Source: Bin127 sp965203505 (lineage in GTDB: Bacteria; Chloroflexota; Dehalococcoidia; Lucifugimonadales; Lucifugimonadaceae). Taken from it: a stretch of 64,000 bases of DNA. The DNA is taken from positions 1,612,001 to 1,676,000 of the forward strand of contig OZ241880.1 of NCBI GenBank assembly GCA_965203505.1. The letters are read 5' to 3'. The notes under the pieces are model-generated. The model was given only the letters and a program-made list of their open reading frames with translations. It was not told the DNA's origin and ran no database searches. A program made the translations under genes and the position numbers. This document shows positions 33,039-41,041 of the stretch, one piece after another. Within the stretch, counting starts at the first letter, position 1. Each line of letters begins with the position of its first letter.

Positions 33039-33650
33039 TTAAGGCGCCTCGGCTAACGCAGAGTATTGTGTCAGAGCGGCTTGGTAGTCTTGCGGGGTGT
33101 TGAGGTCCAATCGGATGACCCGATTGTCAAAATAAGCGCGGTTCATCGTGTTTTCGTATCGCTTCATTACCTCTCGGACGCCTTCGCGTTCTTCGCTTAT
33201 GTTCGAAAGTTGATCGAGCAACGAGATGTCAAATATCAGAGGATGGCCACCGTGCCCGCTGTACCGGGGTGAGGTGACATCGCAACCGGATTTGATGTGC
33301 GAATTGAGCGCCCGATCGATCACCCACGCCGGTCGTGGTTGGTCGACGGCCAGGAGAACGATTGTGTCGCATTCGTAGCTCAGTGTCGTCAACCCCGTTT
33401 TGATCGATGTGGTTTTGCCAGATGCCCATTCAGCGTTGTTGACGACCGTCACGTTGGGGATGTCCGCAACGACATTGAGGATCTGGTCGTGGTGCGCGCC
33501 GGTGACTACGGTCACCTGGTCGGCACCGCCGTTCAGCAGCGAATGTGCCTGTGCGACGACTAGAGGGGTGCCGAACCAATCGAGCAAGGCTTTGGGTTTG
33601 CCCATTCGGGACGATTCGCCGGCTGCGAGAAGTATGGCCTCGGCACCCAT
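33039..33650 (-). CDS. MobA-like/MocA-type nucleotidyltransferase (molybdenum cofactor maturation)
   Basis: 203 aa, NTP-transferase of the MobA/MocA/YgfJ group. N-terminal AILLAAGESSRMGKPKALLDW is the nucleotide-binding signature; VNNAEWASGKTTSIKTGL and VLLAVDQPRPAW (Asp metal ligand) follow, and SGHGGHPLIFD is the substrate-side block. These enzymes attach CMP or GMP to molybdopterin. It lies directly downstream of an XdhC-family gene, the usual accessory pair of xanthine/CO-dehydrogenase-type molybdoenzymes, but no such enzyme is in the window. Confidence 0.88.
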   Translation of the reverse strand: MGAEAILLAAGESSRMGKPKALLDWFGTPLVVAQAHSLLNGGADQVTVVTGAHHDQILNVVADIPNVTVVNNAEWASGKTTSIKTGLTTLSYECDTIVLLAVDQPRPAWVIDRALNSHIKSGCDVTSPRYSGHGGHPLIFDISLLDQLSNISEEREGVREVMKRYENTMNRAYFDNRVIRLDLNTPQDYQAALTQYSALAEAP

Positions 33651-33688
33651 CGATTGGTTGCAATCGGGCGGTTCAGGTAAGAGCCTGA

Positions 33689-34843
33689 TTACCCGCCTGC
33701 CGCCATGGCGTGGTCGGCGGATTGGCGTTTGGTGGCGCGTTCGATCGCCTTGTCTAGCAATCGTTCTTGCAGTTTCATGCTGCCACCGTTACCGCCGAGT
33801 CGGAACGCGACGATCTCAGACATAACGCTTAATGCGATCTCTTCGGGTGTGCGACCGCCAATATCGAGACCGATTGGTGCGTTGATGCGTCGGAGTTGTT
33901 CGGGATCGAATCCGTTGCGGATGAGGTCCTCATAGATGAGGATCGTCTTGCGCTTGCTGCCGAGCAACCCGACGTAACTAGCGGGTGTTCGCAGTGCGCC
34001 AGACACCGCCGCGTCATCGAACTGATGCCCGCGAGATGCAACCACGACGAATGAGTTGGCATTTACCGGCAGCTTGTCGAAGCCATCTCCGTAATCGCCG
34101 ACCATTGTGATGTCTGCCTCGGGAAAGCGTTCGGGATTTGAGAACTGCTCACGGTCATCGAACACGAAGATTCGGAAACCGACACTTTTGGCGATCGGTG
34201 CGATGGCTTTGCTGACGTGTCCGCCTCCGATCAGTACGAGTGTTGGGGGAGTGGTGTACGCCTCGATGTAGCACTCGGTGCCGTCGTCGAGGTAGAGGTA
34301 GTCGTTCTTGCCCATCGCCATTAGATCGCGGGCTTTGGTGACGGTCAAAGCTTCGAGGACTTCGTCACCGAGTCCGCCTTGAGTGTCGCCGTTCTCGCGT
34401 ACCAACATCTTGGCTCCGACGACAACGCTTGAGCCGGTGGGTGCTGCCGTGACGTTGACAATTGCCATTGGCGGACCGCCGGCATAGGCTTCAACTGCTT
34501 GCGCGGCGAAGCCTTTGTACGGATCGGCTTCGCGTACGGGATCGATGAGGAAGTACATAGTTCCGCCGCAAACGAGGCCGTCTTGCGCGGCGAGGTCTTC
34601 GTTCAGTTGGTAGTCCCGCAACTCGGCGTCGCCGCCGCGTTTAAGGAGTTCCTGAGCGGCGAACCAGATGTCGCCTTCAACACAACCGCCGCCCAACGTT
34701 CCGACGCCGCTGCCGTCTTGACGGACAAGGAGTTTTGCACCGGATTTCTGCGGTGTTGAGCCGGAGGTACGAACGACGGTCGCAACGACCATCGGTTTGT
34801 CGCCATCCAACTCCTCAACTGCTGCTTTGAAGACAGATTCCAT
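33689..34843 (-). CDS. XdhC/CoxI-family molybdoenzyme maturation protein
   Basis: 384 aa from the ATG at 34843. The N-terminal XdhC-CoxI domain has VATVVRTSGSTPQKSGAKLLV and GTLGGGCVEGDIW (conserved Cys); the C-terminal Rossmann domain has TLVLIGGGHVSKAIAPIAKSVGF, FDDREQFSNPERFP, VVASRGHQFDDAAV, YVGLLGSKRK and LDIGGRTPEEIALSVMSEI. XdhC proteins insert sulfurated Mo-cofactor into xanthine or CO dehydrogenases. The frame extends upstream but without family resemblance. Its structural enzyme must lie elsewhere. Confidence 0.92.
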   Translation of the reverse strand: MESVFKAAVEELDGDKPMVVATVVRTSGSTPQKSGAKLLVRQDGSGVGTLGGGCVEGDIWFAAQELLKRGGDAELRDYQLNEDLAAQDGLVCGGTMYFLIDPVREADPYKGFAAQAVEAYAGGPPMAIVNVTAAPTGSSVVVGAKMLVRENGDTQGGLGDEVLEALTVTKARDLMAMGKNDYLYLDDGTECYIEAYTTPPTLVLIGGGHVSKAIAPIAKSVGFRIFVFDDREQFSNPERFPEADITMVGDYGDGFDKLPVNANSFVVVASRGHQFDDAAVSGALRTPASYVGLLGSKRKTILIYEDLIRNGFDPEQLRRINAPIGLDIGGRTPEEIALSVMSEIVAFRLGGNGGSMKLQERLLDKAIERATKRQSADHAMAAGG

Positions 34844-34916
34844 GCTTCGATTGCTCCTTACGACGCGTCGTAATCGAATTGATCGCATCGTCCTCTTCCG
34901 CTCGGCATCCTCACAA

Positions 34917-35756
34917 TTACATGCTACTATCCGCGCCGAATCGTTGTGCGTTCAAGGCGCTGTCCGCGGCGTCTTCCTCGGCGCGTCGGCGTCGTCTTTC
35001 GCGGCTTACTACTACCGAAACGACAATTCCTATCAAGATGATCCCGAAGATGGTTGTGATGATGATTGGGATGATCTCGATTTGCAGTCCAGGGTCGCGG
35101 CTGACGACGTAGACTTCGATACCGTCCAAAAGATTGGCGTCCCACACGAGGGTGCCGTCTATCTCTCGATCCGCGTTGTGTTCGGTGTATTTGCCGGGCA
35201 GTTGAAGAGAGAAGATGAAGGGGAGATCGATTTCGCCAGTGTCGAATGGTATTTCGCCAACGATGGCATCTACCCCATCGGCGATTGATGCGCCCGTAGT
35301 CTGATGGAGTTCAACGATCCAACCATCGTCGTTTTCGGTTCGCTTGAACTTGAACTCGCCGATTCCGACGGCTTGTGTGAGGTTGCCAAGGACCGATCGG
35401 TCTTCGGAGAGGTCAGCGAATATCGGGTCGTACGGATCGAAATCGGCGCGGATCCTGATGCCGGAGTATCCGGCTTCTGAATATGACTCAACGTTTGCGC
35501 CTTCTAGGCCTTCGGCTTGAAGTTCGTCAGAGGGGATATCGAGAAAATCGCCGAATGGATCTTCGCCGCCGAGTTGTGCCAGCGAAAGTACGGTGTCGCT
35601 GACCGCGGCGATGAGCTCGATCTCACCATCTGCTTCTTCGCTGACGGTAACGTTTATTTCCGCCCTGCAACCGACTAGCGCGATTAGCGTGAAAGCGCTT
35701 AGCAGTGTGATGACTAGGCGTGTCGGACGAAGTGGTGTTCGTTTTTGGGATTTCAT
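34917..35756 (-). CDS. LppM-like membrane-anchored lipoprotein
   Basis: 279 aa. Signal peptide with lipobox LIALVGC (Cys30), then a beta-rich extracellular domain that begins RAEINVTVSEEADGEIEL as in LppM/DUF3153 proteins. A C-terminal TM segment (IIPIIITTIFGIILIGIVVSVVV) is followed by a basic stop-transfer SRERRRRRAEEDAAD. The protein would thus be held by both a lipid and a C-terminal helix. LppM family members in actinobacteria bind phosphatidylinositol mannosides; the ligand here is unknown. ATG at 35756; no obvious operon partner. Confidence 0.8.
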   Translation of the reverse strand: MKSQKRTPLRPTRLVITLLSAFTLIALVGCRAEINVTVSEEADGEIELIAAVSDTVLSLAQLGGEDPFGDFLDIPSDELQAEGLEGANVESYSEAGYSGIRIRADFDPYDPIFADLSEDRSVLGNLTQAVGIGEFKFKRTENDDGWIVELHQTTGASIADGVDAIVGEIPFDTGEIDLPFIFSLQLPGKYTEHNADREIDGTLVWDANLLDGIEVYVVSRDPGLQIEIIPIIITTIFGIILIGIVVSVVVSRERRRRRAEEDAADSALNAQRFGADSSM

Positions 35757-35820
35757 GTTGAAAGAGTGTGGTTATGGGAATTGTTCGTTTGCTTATACGA
35801 TAACCCGTCCCCGATGGGTG

Positions 35821-37056
35821 TCATGCGATCAGGGAGAGCGCGGCGCCGGTACCGGCGCTCAATATGACGACTAACCATGATGGGAGCTTCCAAAACATTA
35901 GGAGTGCAAACGCGGCGGCGGCGAGGGCGAAGTCGGTTGGTTCTTTGATTGAAGATGTCCAAACTGGATCGAAGAGTGCGGCTGCCAATATGCCTACTAC
36001 GGCGGCATTGATGCCTACGAGTGCGGCTCGGAATCGTTTCGCTTCGCTGAGTCGGTGCCAGAAGGGCAGGATTGCGATGACGAGCAGAAACGATGGGAGG
36101 AAGATAGCGATGAGTGCGATCAAGGCTCCGCCGATGCCGCCCGGGCCGACGTTCATGACGGTTCCTAGGTAGGCGGAGAAGGTGAAGAGCGGGCCGGGGA
36201 TGGCTTGCGATGCGCCGTATCCGGCGATGAATTGTTCGGTGGTTACCCATCCGTTCTCCACGACTTCCGATTCGAGCGTCGGTAGCACGACGTGGCCGCC
36301 ACCGAAGACCAGCGAACCGCTACGGAAGAAGCTGTCGAAGATGCCGAGGATGTCGTAGTCGACGATTTGTCGCAATATCGGCAGTCCAACCAAGATCAGA
36401 GCGAATAGGATGGCGCATCCGATGGCGAGTGGTTTCCAGATCGAATAGGTCGCGGTGTCGGTATCGGATTCGTCGACGTAGTTTTGGAAACGCCACCATC
36501 CGAGGGATCCTGCTGCGACGATCACTGCGACGATGCTCAAGATGAAGGGTGACAGCAGGATGGCGATGGCTGCCGTGATCGCTACGGACGCACGCGCCTT
36601 GTCTGGAGCTAACGACGTTCCCATTCCCCAGAGTGCTTGGGCGACGACGGCTACCGCGGCGATTTTGAGTCCCCGCAGCCAGTCGTCTTCCAAAAGTGTG
36701 TCGAATTCGGCGACACCGAAACCGAATGCGATCAGGACCGCCGCGGATGGCAGTGTGAAGGCGACCCAAGCCAACAATCCACCGAGCAGTCCGCCACGGG
36801 TGATGCCAACGGCTATGCCTACTTGGCTGCTAGTGGGGCCGGGCAAGAAGTGGCATAGGGCTACGAGGTCTGAGAAGTGGCGCTCGGAGAGCCATTTGCG
36901 GTTTTCGACGTATTCCTGTCGGAAGAAGCCGATGTGGGCGATCGGTCCTCCGAACGATGTGAGTCCGAGTCGGAGTGCGACGGCGAAGATTGTTAGGAGG
37001 TTTTTCAGGTTTGAGCCTAAGCCGTTGGCGAGGTCAGGGGTGGATTGGTCGTTCAC
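35821..37056 (-). CDS. chrA: Chromate transporter, ChrA family (two-domain)
   Basis: 411 aa with two homologous CHR domains and 10-12 hydrophobic segments. Domain 1: GLTSFGGPIAHIGFFRQEYVE, LCHFLPGPTSSQVGIAVG. Domain 2: GSLVFGGGHVVLPTLESEVV, YGASQAIPGPLFTFSAYLG. ChrA exports chromate; in environmental bacteria without chromium exposure it may carry sulfate-like anions. A GTG at 37056 is preferred as start, because the nine codons before it lie in a dispersed intergenic repeat shared with 38391, 45301 and 57184. Confidence 0.9.
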   Translation of the reverse strand: MNDQSTPDLANGLGSNLKNLLTIFAVALRLGLTSFGGPIAHIGFFRQEYVENRKWLSERHFSDLVALCHFLPGPTSSQVGIAVGITRGGLLGGLLAWVAFTLPSAAVLIAFGFGVAEFDTLLEDDWLRGLKIAAVAVVAQALWGMGTSLAPDKARASVAITAAIAILLSPFILSIVAVIVAAGSLGWWRFQNYVDESDTDTATYSIWKPLAIGCAILFALILVGLPILRQIVDYDILGIFDSFFRSGSLVFGGGHVVLPTLESEVVENGWVTTEQFIAGYGASQAIPGPLFTFSAYLGTVMNVGPGGIGGALIALIAIFLPSFLLVIAILPFWHRLSEAKRFRAALVGINAAVVGILAAALFDPVWTSSIKEPTDFALAAAAFALLMFWKLPSWLVVILSAGTGAALSLIA

Positions 37057-37174
37057 TTCGCGCCCCCTTCGTCCTTCTGCCACGTCGTAGCCGTAGTTAC
37101 TCTGCGTGGCACATTTCCCCCGCTGAGCGGGGGAAACCCGGATCGTCTGGATTCCGGCTTTCGCTGGAATGACG
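37057..37174. repeat. Dispersed intergenic repeat, combined type
   Basis: A copy of GCGCCCCCTT(T/C)GTCCTTC with the middle replaced, followed by ACATTTCCCCCGCTGAGCGG GGGAAACCCGGATCG and then TGGATTCCGGCTTTCGCTGG AATGACGG. The CCCCCG..CGGGGG arms can form a hairpin. Parts recur at 20821, 38391, 45301 and 57184. Fills the gap between chrA and the mandelate-racemase-like gene. Confidence 0.7.
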
Positions 37175-37179
37175 GAAAG

Positions 37180-38277
37180 TTAGACGCGGAATTCTTCTAG
37201 GACGTTCCATTTGGGTTCGAGGCCTAGGCCGGGGCGGTCTGGAGCGTGGACGTAGCCGTCTTCGATGTAGAGTTCGTGTTGCCAGATTTTGCCGTGCATG
37301 GGGTCTACGGTGTCGCGGTAGTACTCGAGGATGAGGCCGTTGGAGATGGCGGCGACTAGGTGGATGTGGACGTATTGGGATCCGTGGGGTGCGATGTCGA
37401 GATCGTGGGCTTGTGCGAGTGCGCAGACCTTCATGAACTCGGTGATGCCGCCGAGGACTAGGGCATCGGGTTGGAGGATGTCGACGGCTCGGTGGTCTAT
37501 CATGTCGCGGAAGCCGTATCGGGTGTACTCGTTTTCACCGGCTGCGACAGGTACGGAGGTGGCGCGTGTGATCTCGCGCTGTCCGATGTAGTCGTCGGGT
37601 TCTACGGGTTCTTCGAACCAGAAGAGGTCGTATTTTTCGGCTTTGCGTGCGAATTCGATGGCTTCGTAGTGGCGGTATGCGTTGTTGGCATCGACCATTA
37701 GTCGGACATCGGGGCCGATGGTTTCGCGGCACACTCTGACACGTTCGATGTCTTCGTTGATGGGAACTGCGCCGACTTTGATCTTGACTGCGCGTGCGCC
37801 CAGTTCGACGTTTTCGGCCATTTCGGCGGCGAGCTCCTTGAGTCCCTTTCCTTCTTCGTAGTAGCCGCCGGCGACGTAGGTGTCGACGCGGTCGGTGTAG
37901 CCTCCGAGGAGTTTGTAGACGGGCAGACCTGCGACTTTGCCTTTGATGTCCCACAACGCGATGTCGATGCCGCCCAAGATTCGAGTGCTGATGCCACGCC
38001 TGCCGACGAGTTTTGGTCGCCACATCTCTCGCCAGATGCGTTCGTTGTCTAGCGGGTCCATGCCGACGAGCATCTTCTTGAAGTGCCCGATGAATGCCTC
38101 GCCGACTTCAGGGCTTGCTTCGATGCCGCCGGCCAGTCCGATGCCGGTGATGTTCGGATCGTCAGTTTCGACGACGACGATGTTGAGCAGGTTGTGGGTG
38201 TAGGTGTAGAGGCCGTTTGTGATGGGCACCTCGCGGGGCCACTTGTACATGTCTAGGCGTACATCGGTGATTTCCAT
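37180..38277 (-). CDS. Mandelate racemase/muconate lactonizing-type enolase-superfamily enzyme
   Basis: 365 aa. All mandelate racemase catalytic positions are present, each one residue later than in the Pseudomonas enzyme as I recall its numbering: KIK (K165, K167), Mg ligands D196 (DANNAY), E222 (FEEP), E248 (GENE), then D271, H298 (PHGS) and E318. This supports a racemase or acid-sugar dehydratase of the MR subgroup. An exact substrate cannot be read from sequence; sugar-acid dehydration would fit the nearby lactonases and dehydrogenases. ATG at 38277; downstream of a repeat-rich gap on its 5' side and the chrA repeat on its 3' side. Confidence 0.9.
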   Translation of the reverse strand: MEITDVRLDMYKWPREVPITNGLYTYTHNLLNIVVVETDDPNITGIGLAGGIEASPEVGEAFIGHFKKMLVGMDPLDNERIWREMWRPKLVGRRGISTRILGGIDIALWDIKGKVAGLPVYKLLGGYTDRVDTYVAGGYYEEGKGLKELAAEMAENVELGARAVKIKVGAVPINEDIERVRVCRETIGPDVRLMVDANNAYRHYEAIEFARKAEKYDLFWFEEPVEPDDYIGQREITRATSVPVAAGENEYTRYGFRDMIDHRAVDILQPDALVLGGITEFMKVCALAQAHDLDIAPHGSQYVHIHLVAAISNGLILEYYRDTVDPMHGKIWQHELYIEDGYVHAPDRPGLGLEPKWNVLEEFRV

Positions 38278-38390
38278 CGAAGGTCTGCTTTCGAGTCGGG
38301 TGGGTTTCGGATAGTTCAGTTGAATGTTAGCGCAGAGGTGTTTAAGGCGCGTTGAAATACCGTCGAGCGGTTGGGTGATGGAGACACTGC

Positions 38391-38526
38391 GCGCCCCCTT
38401 TGTCCTTCGGACATTTCCCCCTCAGAGCGGGGGAAACCCGGTCGCCCCGGGCATACCCCTGCGTTCGCTTCGCTCCGCGTCCCCTTTCGCTGAGCGAAAG
38501 GGGACAGGAGGGGGTTGCCCCTACGG
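38391..38526. repeat. Dispersed intergenic repeat with stem-loops
   Basis: GCGCCCCCTTTGTCCTTCGG ACATTTCCCC..GGGGGAAACCCGG (shared with 45301 and 57184) is followed by a GC-rich part with TTCGCTTCGCTCCGCGTCCC and the arm pair CCCCTTTCGC/GCGAAAGGGG (perfect 10 bp, loop TGA), ending GGGGGTTGCCCCTACGG. Short frames read through it but are not genes. Confidence 0.8.
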
Positions 38527-38773
38527 TTGTTTTCGAATCATCGCCGCGTCGGTTGGGATCGCGTGTGATTGGTGTTTTGAATTTCAGTCGATATTCCAGC
38601 GTAGGTGACGTCGCCATCCCATCACCGACCGGGGCGGGTAATTTGGTTCACCGCCCGGCTTCGCTCGGTCCGTCTCCTCGTTAGCGCTGTAGCCGCCCCC
38701 GTGCGACGTCACGGAAGGGTTTCGGTGTCAAAGGTAGAGCAGTCGCGCAGACCTTGAACGGGCACCCCTGCCT

Positions 38774-38794
38774 GGGCGACCACAAGGGTCGCCC
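38774..38794. repeat. Short palindrome, REP-like
   Basis: GGGCGACC-ACAAG-GGTCGCCC, a perfect 8-bp stem, followed by CTACGATTGG. Related to the unit at 20796. Short frames through this unit give a GDPCGRP-like peptide, a hallmark of repeat-derived false genes. Confidence 0.7.
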
Positions 38795-39257
38795 CTACGA
38801 TTGGAGGCCGCATGGCTTGCTAGTCGGAGCCAGCGATCTGCTCCGCATCTGCGCACCGATGCAAATCTCTCTACCTGACCGGTGTTGGCCAGCGTTTCGC
38901 CCGAACCAAATGGGCTGGAACCGGGTTCCGTCGCCGATTGGCTGCGAGAAGTTGATTTCACCGTGTTTGCGGCTCATACGGTCACTCGCGGCGTTTCGGT
39001 TGAACCCCGGTCCGCTGACCGGATTTCAATATTCGGTTGTCAATTGCTGCGTTTGAAAGGTAAGGTGCACGCTTTCCTTCTCGACGCGGCGATGGTTCTT
39101 TTGGTGGGCGCCTTTGCCGGTGGAAAAAAGCCGGTTTGGGGCGCTTGGTGTTGATGTTAATACAGATGTGTCAAAAATGTCAAATCGTGGTCTGAACCGG
39201 GGATTGCGGGGATTCAGGGATTGGTGGGATTTTGTTGGTGGGCTTACATGGATGGAC

Positions 39258-39280
39258 GGGATGGATGGGATGGGGTTGGG
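39258..39280 (+). other. Possible G-quadruplex tract
   Basis: Four G-runs of 3, 3, 4 and 3 with loops of 6, 2 and 2 bases (39258-39280), inside a longer G/T-rich stretch continuing to about 39300. Downstream of the CBASS operon and upstream of tRNA-Met. Function unknown. Confidence 0.4.
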
Positions 39281-39399
39281 TGGTGGTTTGGGTTGTTGGG
39301 GCGACCGCGAGGGATCGCGCCTGCGGGTGTTGGGGTCGCTTCGGGGAAGGGACGGTTGGCGTGTGCCGATTGCGATTAGAATCGTGAGTAGGTTTCGTG

Positions 39400-39475
39400 G
39401 GGCCCGTAGCTCAGAGGTTAGAGCAGTCGGCTCATAACCGATCGGTCGGGGGTTCGATTCCCTCCGGGCCCACCA
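39400..39475 (+). tRNA. tRNA-Met (CAT anticodon)
   Basis: 76-base cloverleaf with encoded CCA: acceptor GGGCCCG/CGGGCCC, D-arm GCTC..GAGC, anticodon stem GTCGG/CCGAT with loop CTCATAA, T-arm with GGTTCGATTCC. The G1-C72 pair and the absence of three G-C pairs in the anticodon stem argue for elongator Met or lysidine-type Ile2 rather than the initiator. Its 3' end is 58 bases from the CBASS operon, a typical docking place for accessory DNA. Confidence 0.95.
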
Positions 39476-39533
39476 CAGTTTGCTTGAAGTCAGTTTGAAC
39501 GGGGTGACGTTTCGATCAGTTACAGTTCGCGAT

Positions 39534-40124
39534 TTATGCTTGGATTCTCGATCTACGCAGTGAAATCGTCCCATGTTCACTCCTGCCACGCCCCGAATAG
39601 TAATCGCCTTCTAAACCGCATTCGGTCACTAGTAGGGTTGCCGTGCCCCGGTGGATTTCCATTGTGCTTGGCGCGTTCGGCTTGGGTTCACTTAAGTATT
39701 GGTACGTCAATTCGGGGGTTGTCAAGTCGTTAACCCGCAGGTTTGCGGTGATGCTGTGAGATTTGGAATGTTCGGCCTCAAACGAGATAACCATATTCGA
39801 CCATCGTTGTTTAACCAATACCGAAACTTCGTGCACTTGGTCAACTTGGTCAAAAGAAGACTCGATTTCGCCGACCCATGGTCCGCTGAGGTCCGGTACT
39901 GAGACGAGTCTGAGTCTTCTGAGGAACCGCAATTTCCACAGATGATGGTCGAACGTCCAGCGGAGGATTGAATACACCGCCAACATCGATGGCGCGCTCA
40001 CCCACCACGGCGGGTTCTGAATCAACTCGTTGAGCCCCAGGTGCAACCCCCAAGTCAGCGGGACACTGACCAATAGTATCGCCAACACCACGTTGTCCCT
40101 GCCGTCTGTCTCGTATGAGTGCAT
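39534..40124 (-). CDS. cap15: Cap15-type CBASS effector (two TM helices plus beta-barrel)
   Basis: 196 aa. Two N-terminal TM helices (about 11-33 VVLAILLVSVPLTWGLHLGL and 40-58 WVSAPSMLAVYSILRWTF), then a beta-rich domain: FLRRLRLVSVPDLSGPWVGE, VLVKQRWSNMVISFEAEHSK, SHSITANL, LTYQYLSEPKP, MEIHRGTATLLV, GDYYSGRGRSEHGTISLRR. This is the pattern of Cap15, where cyclic-nucleotide binding to the minimal beta-barrel triggers oligomerisation and inner-membrane disruption. It follows the CD-NTase gene by 9 bases on the same strand, so the pair is a type I CBASS. Its expected role is abortive infection on phage sensing. Confidence 0.9.
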   Translation of the reverse strand: MHSYETDGRDNVVLAILLVSVPLTWGLHLGLNELIQNPPWWVSAPSMLAVYSILRWTFDHHLWKLRFLRRLRLVSVPDLSGPWVGEIESSFDQVDQVHEVSVLVKQRWSNMVISFEAEHSKSHSITANLRVNDLTTPELTYQYLSEPKPNAPSTMEIHRGTATLLVTECGLEGDYYSGRGRSEHGTISLRRSRIQA

Positions 40125-40133
40125 CGGTTTCTT

Positions 40134-41012
40134 TCAACGCCACGAGTTCCACATCGAGGCTAACTCGTTGCCAAACGTCTTGGCATTCTCAACCGACCAT
40201 TGTTCGGGTGACTGACCGAACAGATTCTGTTGTTCGTTTTGACAAACAAGACTGTCAAGTCGATTCGCGCCGATCCAGTTGACAATGGAGCAATACGTTT
40301 CGTCCAGACGGTTATTGAAAGTCAGATCGGGAGCGTTGTACAAGAGACACTCGACGAAATACGAAGGCGCAAGGTCGGCGCTGATCCGTCCTAAAGTCTC
40401 CAGGTGGTTTCGGGCGTTCTTGAACATCCTGACGGTGCGTTTGAAACGATCATAGGTTCGCCTGCTTTTGGACGCTCCATTCTTGTAGTGTTCTTTGGGG
40501 AAGTTGATGATCCAACGTTTATCGTGTAACGCCCAGAAGGTTATTCCTTCAGCGAATGTACGAAGGTTGTTGTACCTCCGATGCGACATGCACACCACGA
40601 CATCTGCTGCGAGCCTAGTCTGTGACGGTTTCAACTTTATGGATTTATTGCCCTGCCCTACCATTTCGCTGCCGAATCCTGCTTCCAGCGCTTTCAACGC
40701 ATCTCGTCGAAAATCATTCCAACTGTACGTGGCCGGTTGGAAAGAAGCTTCCAGCGCGGATCGATCATATTGGGAAAGATTGCTCGCGTCGTGCTCGAAA
40801 GTCGAATTCAGTTCTAAAACAACATCGACATCACTGTCTCCGCGGATGTTCGTGTCATTCTTATACGATCCTTGCAGATAGAAGTCGAATGTCACACCTT
40901 GCGGCCAACGATAAGCGTGTATGACGCGCCTGATGGCTTCGTGTGTTCTTATCGATGCGTCTTGAGCACCGTGGTTGGACCATCTGCCGAGTTGAGATTC
41001 AGGTATGGGCAT
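40134..41012 (-). CDS. CBASS cyclic-oligonucleotide synthase (CD-NTase, SMODS type)
   Basis: 292 aa. Pol-beta-type active site FDFYLQGSYKNDT (G48-S49) and GDSDVDVVLEL (D61, D63), third acidic residue D137 in RLAADVVVCMSHR; GNKSIKLKP before it is the usual substrate-lid segment. The rest is the alpha-helical OAS1/SMODS C-domain (FKRTVRMFKNARNHL, SADLAPSYFVECLLYNAPD). Predicted to make a cyclic di- or trinucleotide on phage infection that activates Cap15. The clade looks CdnE-like; the product is not predictable by eye. No Cap2/Cap3 or HORMA/TRIP13 genes are present, so the system is minimal apart from the upstream PLD-ATPase. Confidence 0.93.
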   Translation of the reverse strand: MPIPESQLGRWSNHGAQDASIRTHEAIRRVIHAYRWPQGVTFDFYLQGSYKNDTNIRGDSDVDVVLELNSTFEHDASNLSQYDRSALEASFQPATYSWNDFRRDALKALEAGFGSEMVGQGNKSIKLKPSQTRLAADVVVCMSHRRYNNLRTFAEGITFWALHDKRWIINFPKEHYKNGASKSRRTYDRFKRTVRMFKNARNHLETLGRISADLAPSYFVECLLYNAPDLTFNNRLDETYCSIVNWIGANRLDSLVCQNEQQNLFGQSPEQWSVENAKTFGNELASMWNSWR

Positions 41013-41041
41013 CGCTTTTCAGGGATTAGGAGTTTCTAGAT

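Larger units (their letters stand above)
38278..39399. other. 1.1-kb repeat-rich intergenic region without a convincing gene
   Basis: Open frames here are short and made of dispersed repeats. It contains the repeat at 38391-38526, a palindrome at 38774-38794, a G-rich tract at 39258-39315 and otherwise no recognised coding or RNA signal before tRNA-Met. It is the largest gene-free stretch of the window and borders the CBASS operon. Confidence 0.7.

Noticed and set aside
38324..38961. Several 60-95-codon frames on both strands in the repeat-rich gap
   Set aside because: They are built from dispersed repeats (GDPCGRP-like peptides) found at other sites.
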